Shown: positions 7,803 through 13,614 of the stretch, piece after piece
How positions within the stretch are numbered: the stretch's first letter is position 1
How the letters are laid out: the number at the start of each line of letters is the position of its first letter
DNA from: Bacteroidota bacterium
GTDB lineage: Bacteria > Bacteroidota > Bacteroidia > Chitinophagales > Chitinophagaceae
Reading direction: 5' to 3'
NCBI GenBank assembly: GCA_023391315.1
Contig: JAEWBD010000111.1
Location: forward strand, 1-13,614
Length of the DNA: 13,614 bases
Notes under the pieces: generated by a model
Databases searched by the model: none
What the model was told of the DNA's origin: nothing
What the model saw: only the letters and a program-made list of their open reading frames with translations
Translations under genes and position numbers: made by a program

Positions 7803-7957
7803 GAATATCACATGCATCTATAGTTTCTAAAGTATCGCATTATCTGATATTAAACTCAGGTTTGCCAATGCGTTAATTACTGATGCAATTTTTATAAAGA
7901 AAGCACTACCTGAGAATTAATTTATTTTTAGGTTTTATATTCGTGTCAGATTAAACT

Positions 7958-7981
7958 GATTAATTAATCCTGGGTTAACCC
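7958..7981. promoter_or_regulatory. Two adjacent perfect palindromes in the esterase leader
   Basis: GATTAATTAATC (7958-7969, 12 bp) and GGGTTAACCC (7972-7981, 10 bp) are perfect palindromes separated by 2 nt, 61 nt before the likely esterase start. An extra GATTAA half copy is at 7949-7954, and a -7-like TATATTCG (one mismatch) is at 7936-7943. That placement would suit an operator overlapping or just downstream of a promoter. No known regulator site is recognised. Confidence 0.3.
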
Positions 7982-8042
7982 CAAACCAGATAAACATACC
8001 TTTTAAGTTATTGCTGATTATTTGGCAACGAAAATTGTTTTA

Positions 8043-9266
8043 ATGAGAAAAAAAATCATTTCCGCTGTGATATTGTATTTTATTTATTCAACAGCGATGT
8101 CACAGTCTTTTGCTGATTCCTTGAATAATTGTCTTAAAGACGATTCATGCTTTACTTCTTCGCAGATATATAAAGTGGATTATGTTTTTTCCACGGTTAG
8201 AAATACTTATTTAGCTGCAAGGGGAAAAGTTGATTTGTATATGACTGTTTATTCAGCAACCCCCTTGCCCAAAAACATTAAGAAGAAAAACATTGTTGCA
8301 AATGGCAATTATAAACAGCCGTTTATATTATTAATACATGGAGGCGGTTTCAGGGCTGGCTGCAGAACATTAATTGCAAATGAATGTATGGAATTTGCCA
8401 AGAGAGGTTATGTAGTGGCAGCCATAGATTACAGGTTAGGCTGGGCTCCGGGGGATGACAAAAAATACTGCAAGGGCTTTTGTTTTGACGGGGCCTGCAA
8501 TATCGTTTTAAACAGTCCCTGCCGTATAGGCCTTAGCGACTCGCTGGATTTTGCTGTATATCGTTCCATACAGGATGCTGATGCTGCCATGCGGTACATT
8601 GCCCATTATGCAGATAACTTTAATATTGATAAAAGATATTTATATGTGGGAGGCTACAGCGCCGGTGCTATTACTGCAGTAAACCTCTCTTACATGAACC
8701 AGAAAGAATTAAATGCAGTTATGCCAAAAGCAAAAGAAAAATTAGGATTGTACAACACGTATGGAAATTCATTTACGGATAAATATAAAATCGCAGGGCT
8801 GTTTAATAACTGGGGGGGAATTAAAGACACCGCTTATATTAAAGCCACCGGCGATAGAGTGCCCATGATAGCTTTTCACGGCATTGATGATTCCATTGTT
8901 CCGCTTGAAAAAAGTTATCCTTTTAATTGCGCCAATGGTGCTTATGGCAGTTTTACAGGAAGTAAACTTATTTATGAACGGCTTATACATAAGTTTCCAG
9001 GCATTCCTGTGGAGTTATATGTTACTTATGGCAAACATGGCATATTCGAAGAAAACCCTTCAACAGACCAAAAAGCGCTTTACCGCATACAAAAAGCTAT
9101 TTGCTTTTTTAACCGGGTGCGTAATGGTGATAAAAGCCAAAAATTTGTAGAAATTGATAAGAACGAAGATGATATAACGTATGATGAACTGATAAAAACA
9201 TCGCCTGTTGAATGCGATAAGAAAAGCCTGCAGCAAAAACAGTATGTTCCTATTGCTTTAAATTAA
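8043..9266 (+). CDS. Secreted alpha/beta-hydrolase esterase (carboxylesterase/lipase-like)
   Basis: An exported hydrolase of 407 aa; the substrate is unknown, but the fold and motifs indicate an ester (or possibly polyester) hydrolase. ATG 8043 is preferred over a TTG at 8022 because it directly gives a signal peptide, MRKKIISAVILYFIYSTAMS, followed by Q. Motifs numbered from that start: oxyanion-hole HGGGF (99-103), nucleophile S206 in GGYSAG, acid D282 or D283 in FHGIDDSIVP, and H332 in YGKHGIF. Between the oxyanion hole and the nucleophile is an insertion with cysteines at 143, 147, 152 and 160, and more cysteines occur near the N-terminus (30, 36) and at 107 and 115, suggesting disulfides in the periplasm or outside. 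There is no type IX sorting domain at the C-terminus, which ends in a charged tail. It is monocistronic, with a 240-nt leader region upstream and a strong terminator downstream. Confidence 0.88.
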   Translation: MRKKIISAVILYFIYSTAMSQSFADSLNNCLKDDSCFTSSQIYKVDYVFSTVRNTYLAARGKVDLYMTVYSATPLPKNIKKKNIVANGNYKQPFILLIHGGGFRAGCRTLIANECMEFAKRGYVVAAIDYRLGWAPGDDKKYCKGFCFDGACNIVLNSPCRIGLSDSLDFAVYRSIQDADAAMRYIAHYADNFNIDKRYLYVGGYSAGAITAVNLSYMNQKELNAVMPKAKEKLGLYNTYGNSFTDKYKIAGLFNNWGGIKDTAYIKATGDRVPMIAFHGIDDSIVPLEKSYPFNCANGAYGSFTGSKLIYERLIHKFPGIPVELYVTYGKHGIFEENPSTDQKALYRIQKAICFFNRVRNGDKSQKFVEIDKNEDDITYDELIKTSPVECDKKSLQQKQYVPIALN

Positions 9267-9321
9267 GGAAAAGACTTATCAGGTTGAATTATTTTAGGCT
9301 TTAGCTTTACTTAGTATCAAT

Positions 9322-9354
9322 AAAAACCCGGAAGTTATATGCTTCCGGGTTTTT
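9322..9354. terminator. Bidirectional intrinsic terminator
   Basis: Perfect 13-bp arms, AAAAACCCGGAAG (9322-9334) and CTTCCGGGTTTTT (9342-9354), enclose a 7-nt loop. The A-tract/T-tract symmetry gives a U-run in both directions. It lies 55 nt after the plus-strand esterase stop and 16 nt after the minus-strand oligopeptidase stop, so it should end both convergent transcripts. Confidence 0.9.
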
Positions 9355-9370
9355 CTTTATCAGAAAAAAA

Positions 9371-11086
9371 TTACAGTTTATCCATTTCTTCTTTCACAAA
9401 CTCCATCAATGTTTTTATATGCGCAGGAGAAAGATCAAACTTTAAACCGGCAGCTTCATATAATTCCGGAAGTGTTTTTGTACCGCCCAAACTCAATGCT
9501 TTAATATAGTTATTTAATGCCTGTTCCGGGTTCTTTTTGTATTGCATCCATAAGCCAATAGCGCCTAACTGGGCAATACCGTATTCAATGTAATAAAACG
9601 GTACTTCAAATAAATGCAATTGGCGCTGCCAGCTTATTTTCCTGTATTCTTCCAGGCCTGAAAAATCAACAGTACTGGTAGAAAACTCGTTGAGAATATC
9701 CATCCATGCTTCTGTTCTTTCTTCAACCGTATGCTGCGGATGTTCATATATCCAGTGCTGGAATTTATCAATTGTTGCAATCCATGGAAAGATGGTTATC
9801 ACCCTTTCAAGCTGGTGTTCCTTGGCACGTTTCAGTTCTTCTGCATTATCAAAAAATACGTCCCATTTATCCATGGTAAAAAGTTCCATTGCCATGCTGG
9901 CAACTTCTGCAATTTCCATCGGGTATTCTTTGAACGCACTCAATTCCAAAGGATGCGCAAGAAATGAATGCACAGCATGGCCGCCTTCGTGCACCATGGT
10001 TGTTACATCATCCATTTGCCCCGCAGCATTCATAAAAATGAATGGCGCGCCGCTTTCTGCCAGCGGGCAATTATAACCGCCCGGCGCTTTGCCTTTGCGA
10101 CTTTCCAAATCAAGGTGGCCGAGCTGGTCCATCTTCTTCAAACAATCAGCAAAGAAGGGATTCAATGCTGAAAAACATTTTTCAGATTTTTCCAGTAGCT
10201 CTTTGCCCGTATTAAAAGGATGTAATGGTTTTACATTTTCTGGTTCGGCTTCCGTGTCCCAGGGCCTTAAAACATCAAGCCCTAATTTTTCCTTTTTATG
10301 CTGATTGATAGTTGCTACCAACGGCAGCACGTGCAGCTTCACTGCTTCGTGAAAATTAAAGCAGTCTTCTTTTGTATAATCAAAGCGGCCCAAATCAACA
10401 AACTTATAATCGCGGTAATTGGCAAACCCGGCATTCCTGGCCACCTGGTCGCGCTTTTCAACAAGCTTTGTATAAAGATCATTCAAAGTATCTTTATCCT
10501 GCTTTCTGCGTTCCTGTATTTTGCGATACACTTCTTCACGCAAATCCCGGTCGTGTTCCAGTAAAAATTTTGACGCTTGTTGTAACGTATATTCCTGGCC
10601 TTTTACTTCCACCGTCATAGCGCCGGTAATAACGCCAAACTGTTGCTGCATCACGCTTAACTCAGCCTGCAACGGAATATTTTCTTCGCGAAACAACTCA
10701 ATGTTTTTGCGCACATTACGCAGGTAAGTAAAATATTTGCCTTTATCCAGTTCTTGTGTAAACGGCGAATTAATAAGCTTTTTATTCAGTGCATCTGCGT
10801 AAGGTTGCAGCTTCGGCTGAATTTCCATGCAGAAATAAGTAAATGCTTCCTCCAGCGACTTATCGGTTGTATCGCAGGTCATTTTGATCTGCCGCCAGCA
10901 TGCATCTTCACTCACAACAGCTTCCAGTTCACTCATATCCTTCAGCCATTGTTCCAGCACTTCTTTCGAATCAATATCCCTGTTCAGCAAATCCTTAAAA
11001 TAAGGTTCCAGCGCATCCCACGTAGTTACCTTAAAATCTCCAGGAACAAAATGACGTTTGGTTTTTTGTATATCTGCGGTTAACAT
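9371..11086 (-). CDS. M3-family oligoendopeptidase (PepF-like zinc metallopeptidase)
   Basis: Cytoplasmic zinc peptidase of 571 aa that would cut short peptides. The zinc motif is HEGGH (366-370) in TTMVHEGGHAVHSFLA, with E394 in EIAEVASMAMELF, 24 residues after the last histidine, as the expected third ligand. GGYNCPLAESGAPFIFMN before the motif and HLFEVPFYYIEYGIAQLGA (491-509, with H491 and the tyrosines that line the M3 substrate site) after it are typical of the family. The N-terminal half is helical and charged, as in other M3 enzymes that enclose a channel. No signal peptide is visible. The start ATG at 11086 gives MLTADIQKTKRHF. It appears monocistronic, with the shared terminator downstream and a 191-nt gap to the co-oriented DUF5606 gene upstream. 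Confidence 0.95.
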   Translation of the reverse strand: MLTADIQKTKRHFVPGDFKVTTWDALEPYFKDLLNRDIDSKEVLEQWLKDMSELEAVVSEDACWRQIKMTCDTTDKSLEEAFTYFCMEIQPKLQPYADALNKKLINSPFTQELDKGKYFTYLRNVRKNIELFREENIPLQAELSVMQQQFGVITGAMTVEVKGQEYTLQQASKFLLEHDRDLREEVYRKIQERRKQDKDTLNDLYTKLVEKRDQVARNAGFANYRDYKFVDLGRFDYTKEDCFNFHEAVKLHVLPLVATINQHKKEKLGLDVLRPWDTEAEPENVKPLHPFNTGKELLEKSEKCFSALNPFFADCLKKMDQLGHLDLESRKGKAPGGYNCPLAESGAPFIFMNAAGQMDDVTTMVHEGGHAVHSFLAHPLELSAFKEYPMEIAEVASMAMELFTMDKWDVFFDNAEELKRAKEHQLERVITIFPWIATIDKFQHWIYEHPQHTVEERTEAWMDILNEFSTSTVDFSGLEEYRKISWQRQLHLFEVPFYYIEYGIAQLGAIGLWMQYKKNPEQALNNYIKALSLGGTKTLPELYEAAGLKFDLSPAHIKTLMEFVKEEMDKL

Positions 11087-11277
11087 TCAAATTAAAAATT
11101 TAAAAATCAAAAAATCAAAGCGGCGGTGCAATTATGTAAGTACTTATATATTTTTGTTGACCAGGCCGCAATACAGATGGCATCACGGTTGTGTCATCTA
11201 TCCCTGTTTTTAATCACAACCTCACTGCAACTATAATATTTCAATCAACATTCCTGACGCTGTTGAAGCCTTGCGGG

Positions 11278-11883
11278 TTACTTCTTCGCAGCCTTCTTTT
11301 TTGCAGCCTTCGGCTTGCTTTCCGCCGTTGCATCTTCAGCCGCAGGTTCTTCTTTTTTGGCCTTAGCTGCCTTTGCTTTCTTGGGTTTTGCTTCCACAGC
11401 AGGCGTTGCAACAGGCTCTTCTACCTTTGGCTTCTCTTCCGGCTGTTTATTGGGGTCTGGTTTTTCTTCTGTTTCCTCTTCCTCTCCTTCCGGTGTTTCT
11501 TCGCTCACCTTTATTTCAATGTCATTCTTGCTTAGCACATCAAACCATTTCACCATCTTCTTCATATCACTTGCATACACACGCTCAAAGTCCATGGTTG
11601 GATAAACCTTTTCAAAATATTTTTTTACAGCAGGCGCTTCTTTTTCATTAGGCAGCGCTTCACCGCTGTTTTTCATAGCAAGAAAAACATCAGCAAGGTT
11701 TACATTATCACCTTCGGTATAAACTTCAATACTTTCCAGGTGCGAAAAATTATGTATGCGTGATGAAACAAATCTGGTGGTTTTGTCATCCAGTGACCGC
11801 ACAATAGCACCGTCATTTTTGCTGGCAACCAATTCAAACAATCCCGGCAAACCCGTAACAGAAATAAGCTTACTGTATTCCAT
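11278..11883 (-). CDS. DUF5606 domain protein with lysine/alanine-rich C-terminal tail
   Basis: A 201-aa cytoplasmic protein of unknown function. Residues 1 to about 125 form the DUF5606 domain, recognised by the opening KLISVTGLPGLFELVASKND, the IVRSLDDKTTRF strand pair and the helical part ending VKWFDVLSKNDIEI. The rest is low complexity: an acidic, proline-containing linker (about 127-162) and then a tail (163-201) built of K, A, P and E ending AAKKKAAKK, similar in composition to histone H1-like or nucleoid-associated tails. The domain is, to my knowledge, restricted to Bacteroidota and uncharacterised. The composition suggests nucleic-acid binding but does not prove it. The gene is divergent from comB, and a TTG-N20-TATCTTG promoter candidate lies just upstream. 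Confidence 0.85.
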   Translation of the reverse strand: MEYSKLISVTGLPGLFELVASKNDGAIVRSLDDKTTRFVSSRIHNFSHLESIEVYTEGDNVNLADVFLAMKNSGEALPNEKEAPAVKKYFEKVYPTMDFERVYASDMKKMVKWFDVLSKNDIEIKVSEETPEGEEEETEEKPDPNKQPEEKPKVEEPVATPAVEAKPKKAKAAKAKKEEPAAEDATAESKPKAAKKKAAKK

Positions 11884-11902
11884 ATAAAATTTTTGAGTGG
11901 TG

Positions 11903-11932
11903 CAAGATAAATTAAAGAAAGCCTATCCCCAA
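11903..11932 (-). promoter_or_regulatory. Candidate promoter of the DUF5606 gene
   Basis: Read on the minus strand, TTG (11932-11930), a 20-nt spacer, then TATCTTG (11909-11903) matches the Bacteroidota -33/-7 layout, allowing for a -7 box one T short of TAnnTTTG. The ATG follows after 19 nt. The -33 TTG lies inside the left REP-like unit. Confidence 0.45.
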
Positions 11933-11955
11933 CCCCTTTCCCAGAGAAAGGGGTT
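11921..11955 (+). repeat. REP-like palindromic unit A
   Basis: A head segment (GCCTATCCCC) is followed by a palindrome with 10-bp arms AACCCCTTTC (11931-11940) and GAAAGGGGTT (11946-11955) around CCAGA. It could also work as a hairpin in RNA. Its layout matches unit B at 12013-12044 in inverted orientation. Confidence 0.6.
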
Positions 11956-12012
11956 TTATGGCAAGTTCTTACACTTAACTTAACAATTTTAATTTTTCAG
12001 GAACACAAAAGG

Positions 12013-12044
12013 CCTTCCCTTCGGGAAGGATTTAGGATGGGCTG
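12013..12044 (-). repeat. REP-like palindromic unit B (inverted relative to unit A)
   Basis: A palindrome with 7-bp arms CCTTCCC (12013-12019) and GGGAAGG (12023-12029) is followed by ATTTAGGATGGGCTGC. On the minus strand it reads GCAGCCCATCC, then TAAATCCTTCCC, the same head-plus-palindrome layout as unit A. An ATG at 12037 falls inside it. Confidence 0.6.
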
Positions 12045-12047
12045 CTT

Positions 12048-12055
12048 TACCTTTG
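12048..12055 (+). promoter_or_regulatory. Candidate -7 promoter element of comB
   Basis: TACCTTTG matches TAnnTTTG exactly and is followed by CGCCC and then the ATG at 12061, so transcription should start at or next to that codon, giving a leaderless or near-leaderless mRNA. No -33 TTG is evident upstream. It supports ATG 12061 over ATG 12037 as the start. Confidence 0.6.
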
Positions 12056-12060
12056 CGCCC

Positions 12061-12780
12061 ATGCAAAAACCCGTATTGCACACATTGCTTTCTCCGCGCC
12101 TGCTTGATTTATATGATGTGGACAACAGTATTGTAGTAATTATAGATGTTTTTCGTGCCACATCAACCATTGCAACGGCTTTATATAACGGCGCAGAAAA
12201 AGTGGTGCCGGTGGCCGGTGTGGAAGATTGTATTGCAATCGGCAAAAAATTAGAGGCCGTTACTGCCGGCGAGCGGGATGGTAAAATAATTAAAGGCCTG
12301 CAGCATGGCAATTCCCCCGCAGAATATTTTCGTGAATTTATTGAAGGCAAAACGCTGGTGCTTACAACTACCAACGGCACCAGGCTGCTGCACATGGCGC
12401 TGGACAAAGGTGCATCGGAAGTTGTAACGGGCTCCTTTCCTAATTTATCTGCGGTGAGTGAACATCTTATTGCATCCAAAAAAAATGTAATCCTCGGCTG
12501 TTCTGCCTGGAAAGACCGCTTTAACCTGGAAGACACTTTATTTGCAGGGGCTGTTATCAGCAACGTAAAAGAGCATTTCACTATTCATTGCGACAGCAGT
12601 TTAATGGCTGAAGACATGTATAACCTTCATGGAAATAATATGTATGCTTTTATAAGAAAACTCACGCACTGGCACCGGCTTTCTGCATTCGGCCTGGAAA
12701 AAGACCTTGAATATTGCGTTACCCCAAATGTGGCCAATGTGCTGCCCGTGTATAAGGACGGGGCGCTGGTGGCGGGATAA
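12061..12780 (+). CDS. comB: ComB-like 2-phosphosulfolactate phosphatase
   Basis: A soluble Mg-dependent phosphatase family known from coenzyme M synthesis in methanogens, where ComB converts 2-phosphosulfolactate to sulfolactate. The 239-aa product shows the family blocks VVIIDVFRATSTI (25-37), GERDGK (70-75), QHGNSP (81-86), LTTTNGTRLL (101-110), GSFPN (124-128) and SAWKDRFNLEDTLFAGA (148-164). ATG 12061 is chosen over an in-frame ATG at 12037 because the latter lies within a REP-like repeat and upstream of a -7 element. Family membership is strong. The substrate in this bacterium is not established, because no comA, comC or sulfonate gene is adjacent. Possible roles in sulfolactate or sulfonolipid metabolism are inference only. 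Confidence 0.88.
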   Translation: MQKPVLHTLLSPRLLDLYDVDNSIVVIIDVFRATSTIATALYNGAEKVVPVAGVEDCIAIGKKLEAVTAGERDGKIIKGLQHGNSPAEYFREFIEGKTLVLTTTNGTRLLHMALDKGASEVVTGSFPNLSAVSEHLIASKKNVILGCSAWKDRFNLEDTLFAGAVISNVKEHFTIHCDSSLMAEDMYNLHGNNMYAFIRKLTHWHRLSAFGLEKDLEYCVTPNVANVLPVYKDGALVAG

Positions 12781-12792
12781 AAGCTGCGTTAA

Positions 12793-13614
12793 TCACTTTT
12801 CATCAGCTTTATACCGGTCTTCCATTTGCGCTATGAGTGCCTCCGCAAGTTCATCTTTTGTATCCTCATCATATTCGTCGTCATAATAAACATCAGCTTC
12901 TGCATTCTTAACAGTTACATCTTTTTCATTCACATTAAAAGGTCCCGCACAGGCAAGGTAGTCGGTTGTATCTCCATCTTCCCCAAAGCCAACTTTATAA
13001 AAATAAAACCTGGCCTGTTTGCCCTGGAACTTCAAAACCTTGTTAGAAAGATAAACCATTGTATCCGGGTATTCATCGTCGGAAGCTGCAACATACACAA
13101 GGCTTTCAGCAAAAGCTTTCTGAGAAAGATATTGTGCGGGAAAAAGTTTTTCCTTTTTATAAGATTTTAATGCATCATATAAGTCAGTACGCTGGGATTT
13201 ATCTGCCGCCAGCGCTTTAACGGCCCTGCTGTCAACGGGCTGGTTATTTTCCAGCAGTTTTTCAAGAGCGCTAAGCTGCAGATAATTATTGTTTAACAGG
13301 CTCCATTGTTGCAGTATTGCATTGCTTTCCACATTATTCATTTTACCAAGCAGGTTTATCAAAGCATAATTTGCTGCGCTGTAACTATCCTCATCGCTTT
13401 GAGCAAGCAGGTATTGTTGCGTTGCAAACTTCAAAATATCCTGGCGGTAATTTTCCAGGAAAGACTTATCCGCCAGGCTGCTGTCTAAAAGTTTATTTGC
13501 CACTCTCACAATAACCGGCGCCATTGCTGTGTCTTTTATAAGCGGCTGCAAATCTTTAAATATAGGTGCCGTGAGCTGTAAGGTATCAAGCAGTATATTG
13601 GTAAAGGTGTAAGA
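12793..13614 (-). CDS. C-terminal part of an unrecognised protein, running off the right edge
   Basis: The frame is open through the last base of the window. At least 21 codons (SYTFTNILLDTLQLTAPIFK onward) precede the TTG at 13551, so the gene is truncated by the window and begins beyond it. The visible 273 residues consist of a helical, leucine/alanine-rich part (about the first 150) with repeat-like helix pairs that may be alpha-solenoid, then a beta-rich segment around KVLKFQGKQARFYFYKVG and CAGPFNVNEKDVTV, and a very acidic C-terminus (VYYDDEYDEDTKDELAEA). No catalytic motif or membrane segment is seen. It ends 12 nt from the convergent comB stop. I do not recognise the family. Confidence 0.75.
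   Translation of the reverse strand, partial: SYTFTNILLDTLQLTAPIFKDLQPLIKDTAMAPVIVRVANKLLDSSLADKSFLENYRQDILKFATQQYLLAQSDEDSYSAANYALINLLGKMNNVESNAILQQWSLLNNNYLQLSALEKLLENNQPVDSRAVKALAADKSQRTDLYDALKSYKKEKLFPAQYLSQKAFAESLVYVAASDDEYPDTMVYLSNKVLKFQGKQARFYFYKVGFGEDGDTTDYLACAGPFNVNEKDVTVKNAEADVYYDDEYDEDTKDELAEALIAQMEDRYKADEK

Noticed and set aside
8022..8042. TTG start for the esterase, giving seven extra residues
   Set aside because: ATG 8043 directly begins a normal signal peptide; the extra residues would only lengthen the n-region and use a rarer start codon.
9690..10620. Several plus-strand open frames opposite the M3 peptidase
   Set aside because: They overlap a gene with a complete catalytic motif set, are cysteine- and serine-rich as antisense frames tend to be, and have no promoter or family match.
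11177..11199. Dyad GATG...CAC-GGTT-GTG...CATC upstream of the M3 peptidase
   Set aside because: The pairing is broken by an uneven internal loop, there is no T-run, and it fits neither a terminator nor an operator convincingly.
11315..11605. Plus-strand open frame rich in S, A, F and L opposite DUF5606
   Set aside because: It is the antisense image of the low-complexity K/A/E tail; its composition follows from that and it has no start context.
11997..12581. Long minus-strand open frame (194 codons) opposite comB
   Set aside because: ComB has all family blocks on the other strand; the antisense frame has no recognisable domain and would run through the REP-like unit.
13489..13551. TTG 13551 as the true start of the right-edge gene
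   Set aside because: The frame is open through the window end with protein-like sequence before it, so the gene is better read as truncated by the window.

Overview
The window looks like a chromosomal segment from a member of the Bacteroidota, most likely family Chitinophagaceae. The reasons are its gene content (a carboxypeptidase-regulatory-domain TonB-dependent receptor, a LytS/LytTR pair and a DUF5606 protein), starts without clear Shine-Dalgarno sites, several Bacteroidota-type TAnnTTTG -7 elements, and a GC content that is moderately low by eye. The genus is inference; no rRNA or tRNA gene is visible.

Layout, left to right. (1) 39-4227, minus strand: a membrane histidine kinase and a LytTR response regulator overlap by 4 nt, and a TonB-dependent outer-membrane receptor follows them in the same direction; probably one transcription unit. 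(2) 4451-5466: dCTP deaminase (plus) converges on a low-affinity iron permease family protein (minus), and both use the same TTAA as stop. (3) 5533-7802, plus: a possible 30-codon leader ORF, a secreted DUF1684 protein, then glycerol kinase without a neighbouring facilitator or glycerol-3-phosphate dehydrogenase. (4) 8043-9266, plus: a secreted alpha/beta-hydrolase esterase, ending at a near-textbook bidirectional terminator shared with (5) an M3-family oligoendopeptidase (9371-11086, minus). (6) 11278-12780: a DUF5606 protein with a lysine/alanine-rich tail (minus) is divergent from a ComB-like 2-phosphosulfolactate phosphatase (plus); the 177-bp spacer holds an inverted pair of REP-like palindromes and the likely promoters of both genes. 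(7) 12793 to the right edge, minus: the C-terminal part of an unrecognised protein whose start lies outside the window.

The genes are mainly housekeeping or metabolic and do not form one pathway. The only clear functional cluster is the two-component pair with its receptor. I see no phage, IS element, CRISPR array or defence island, and nothing that I can honestly call a new system. The observations most worth checking are the inverted REP-like pair (which also affects the comB start), the orphan comB, the glycerol kinase lacking the known allosteric elements, the histone-like tail on DUF5606, and the coupled leader ORF.
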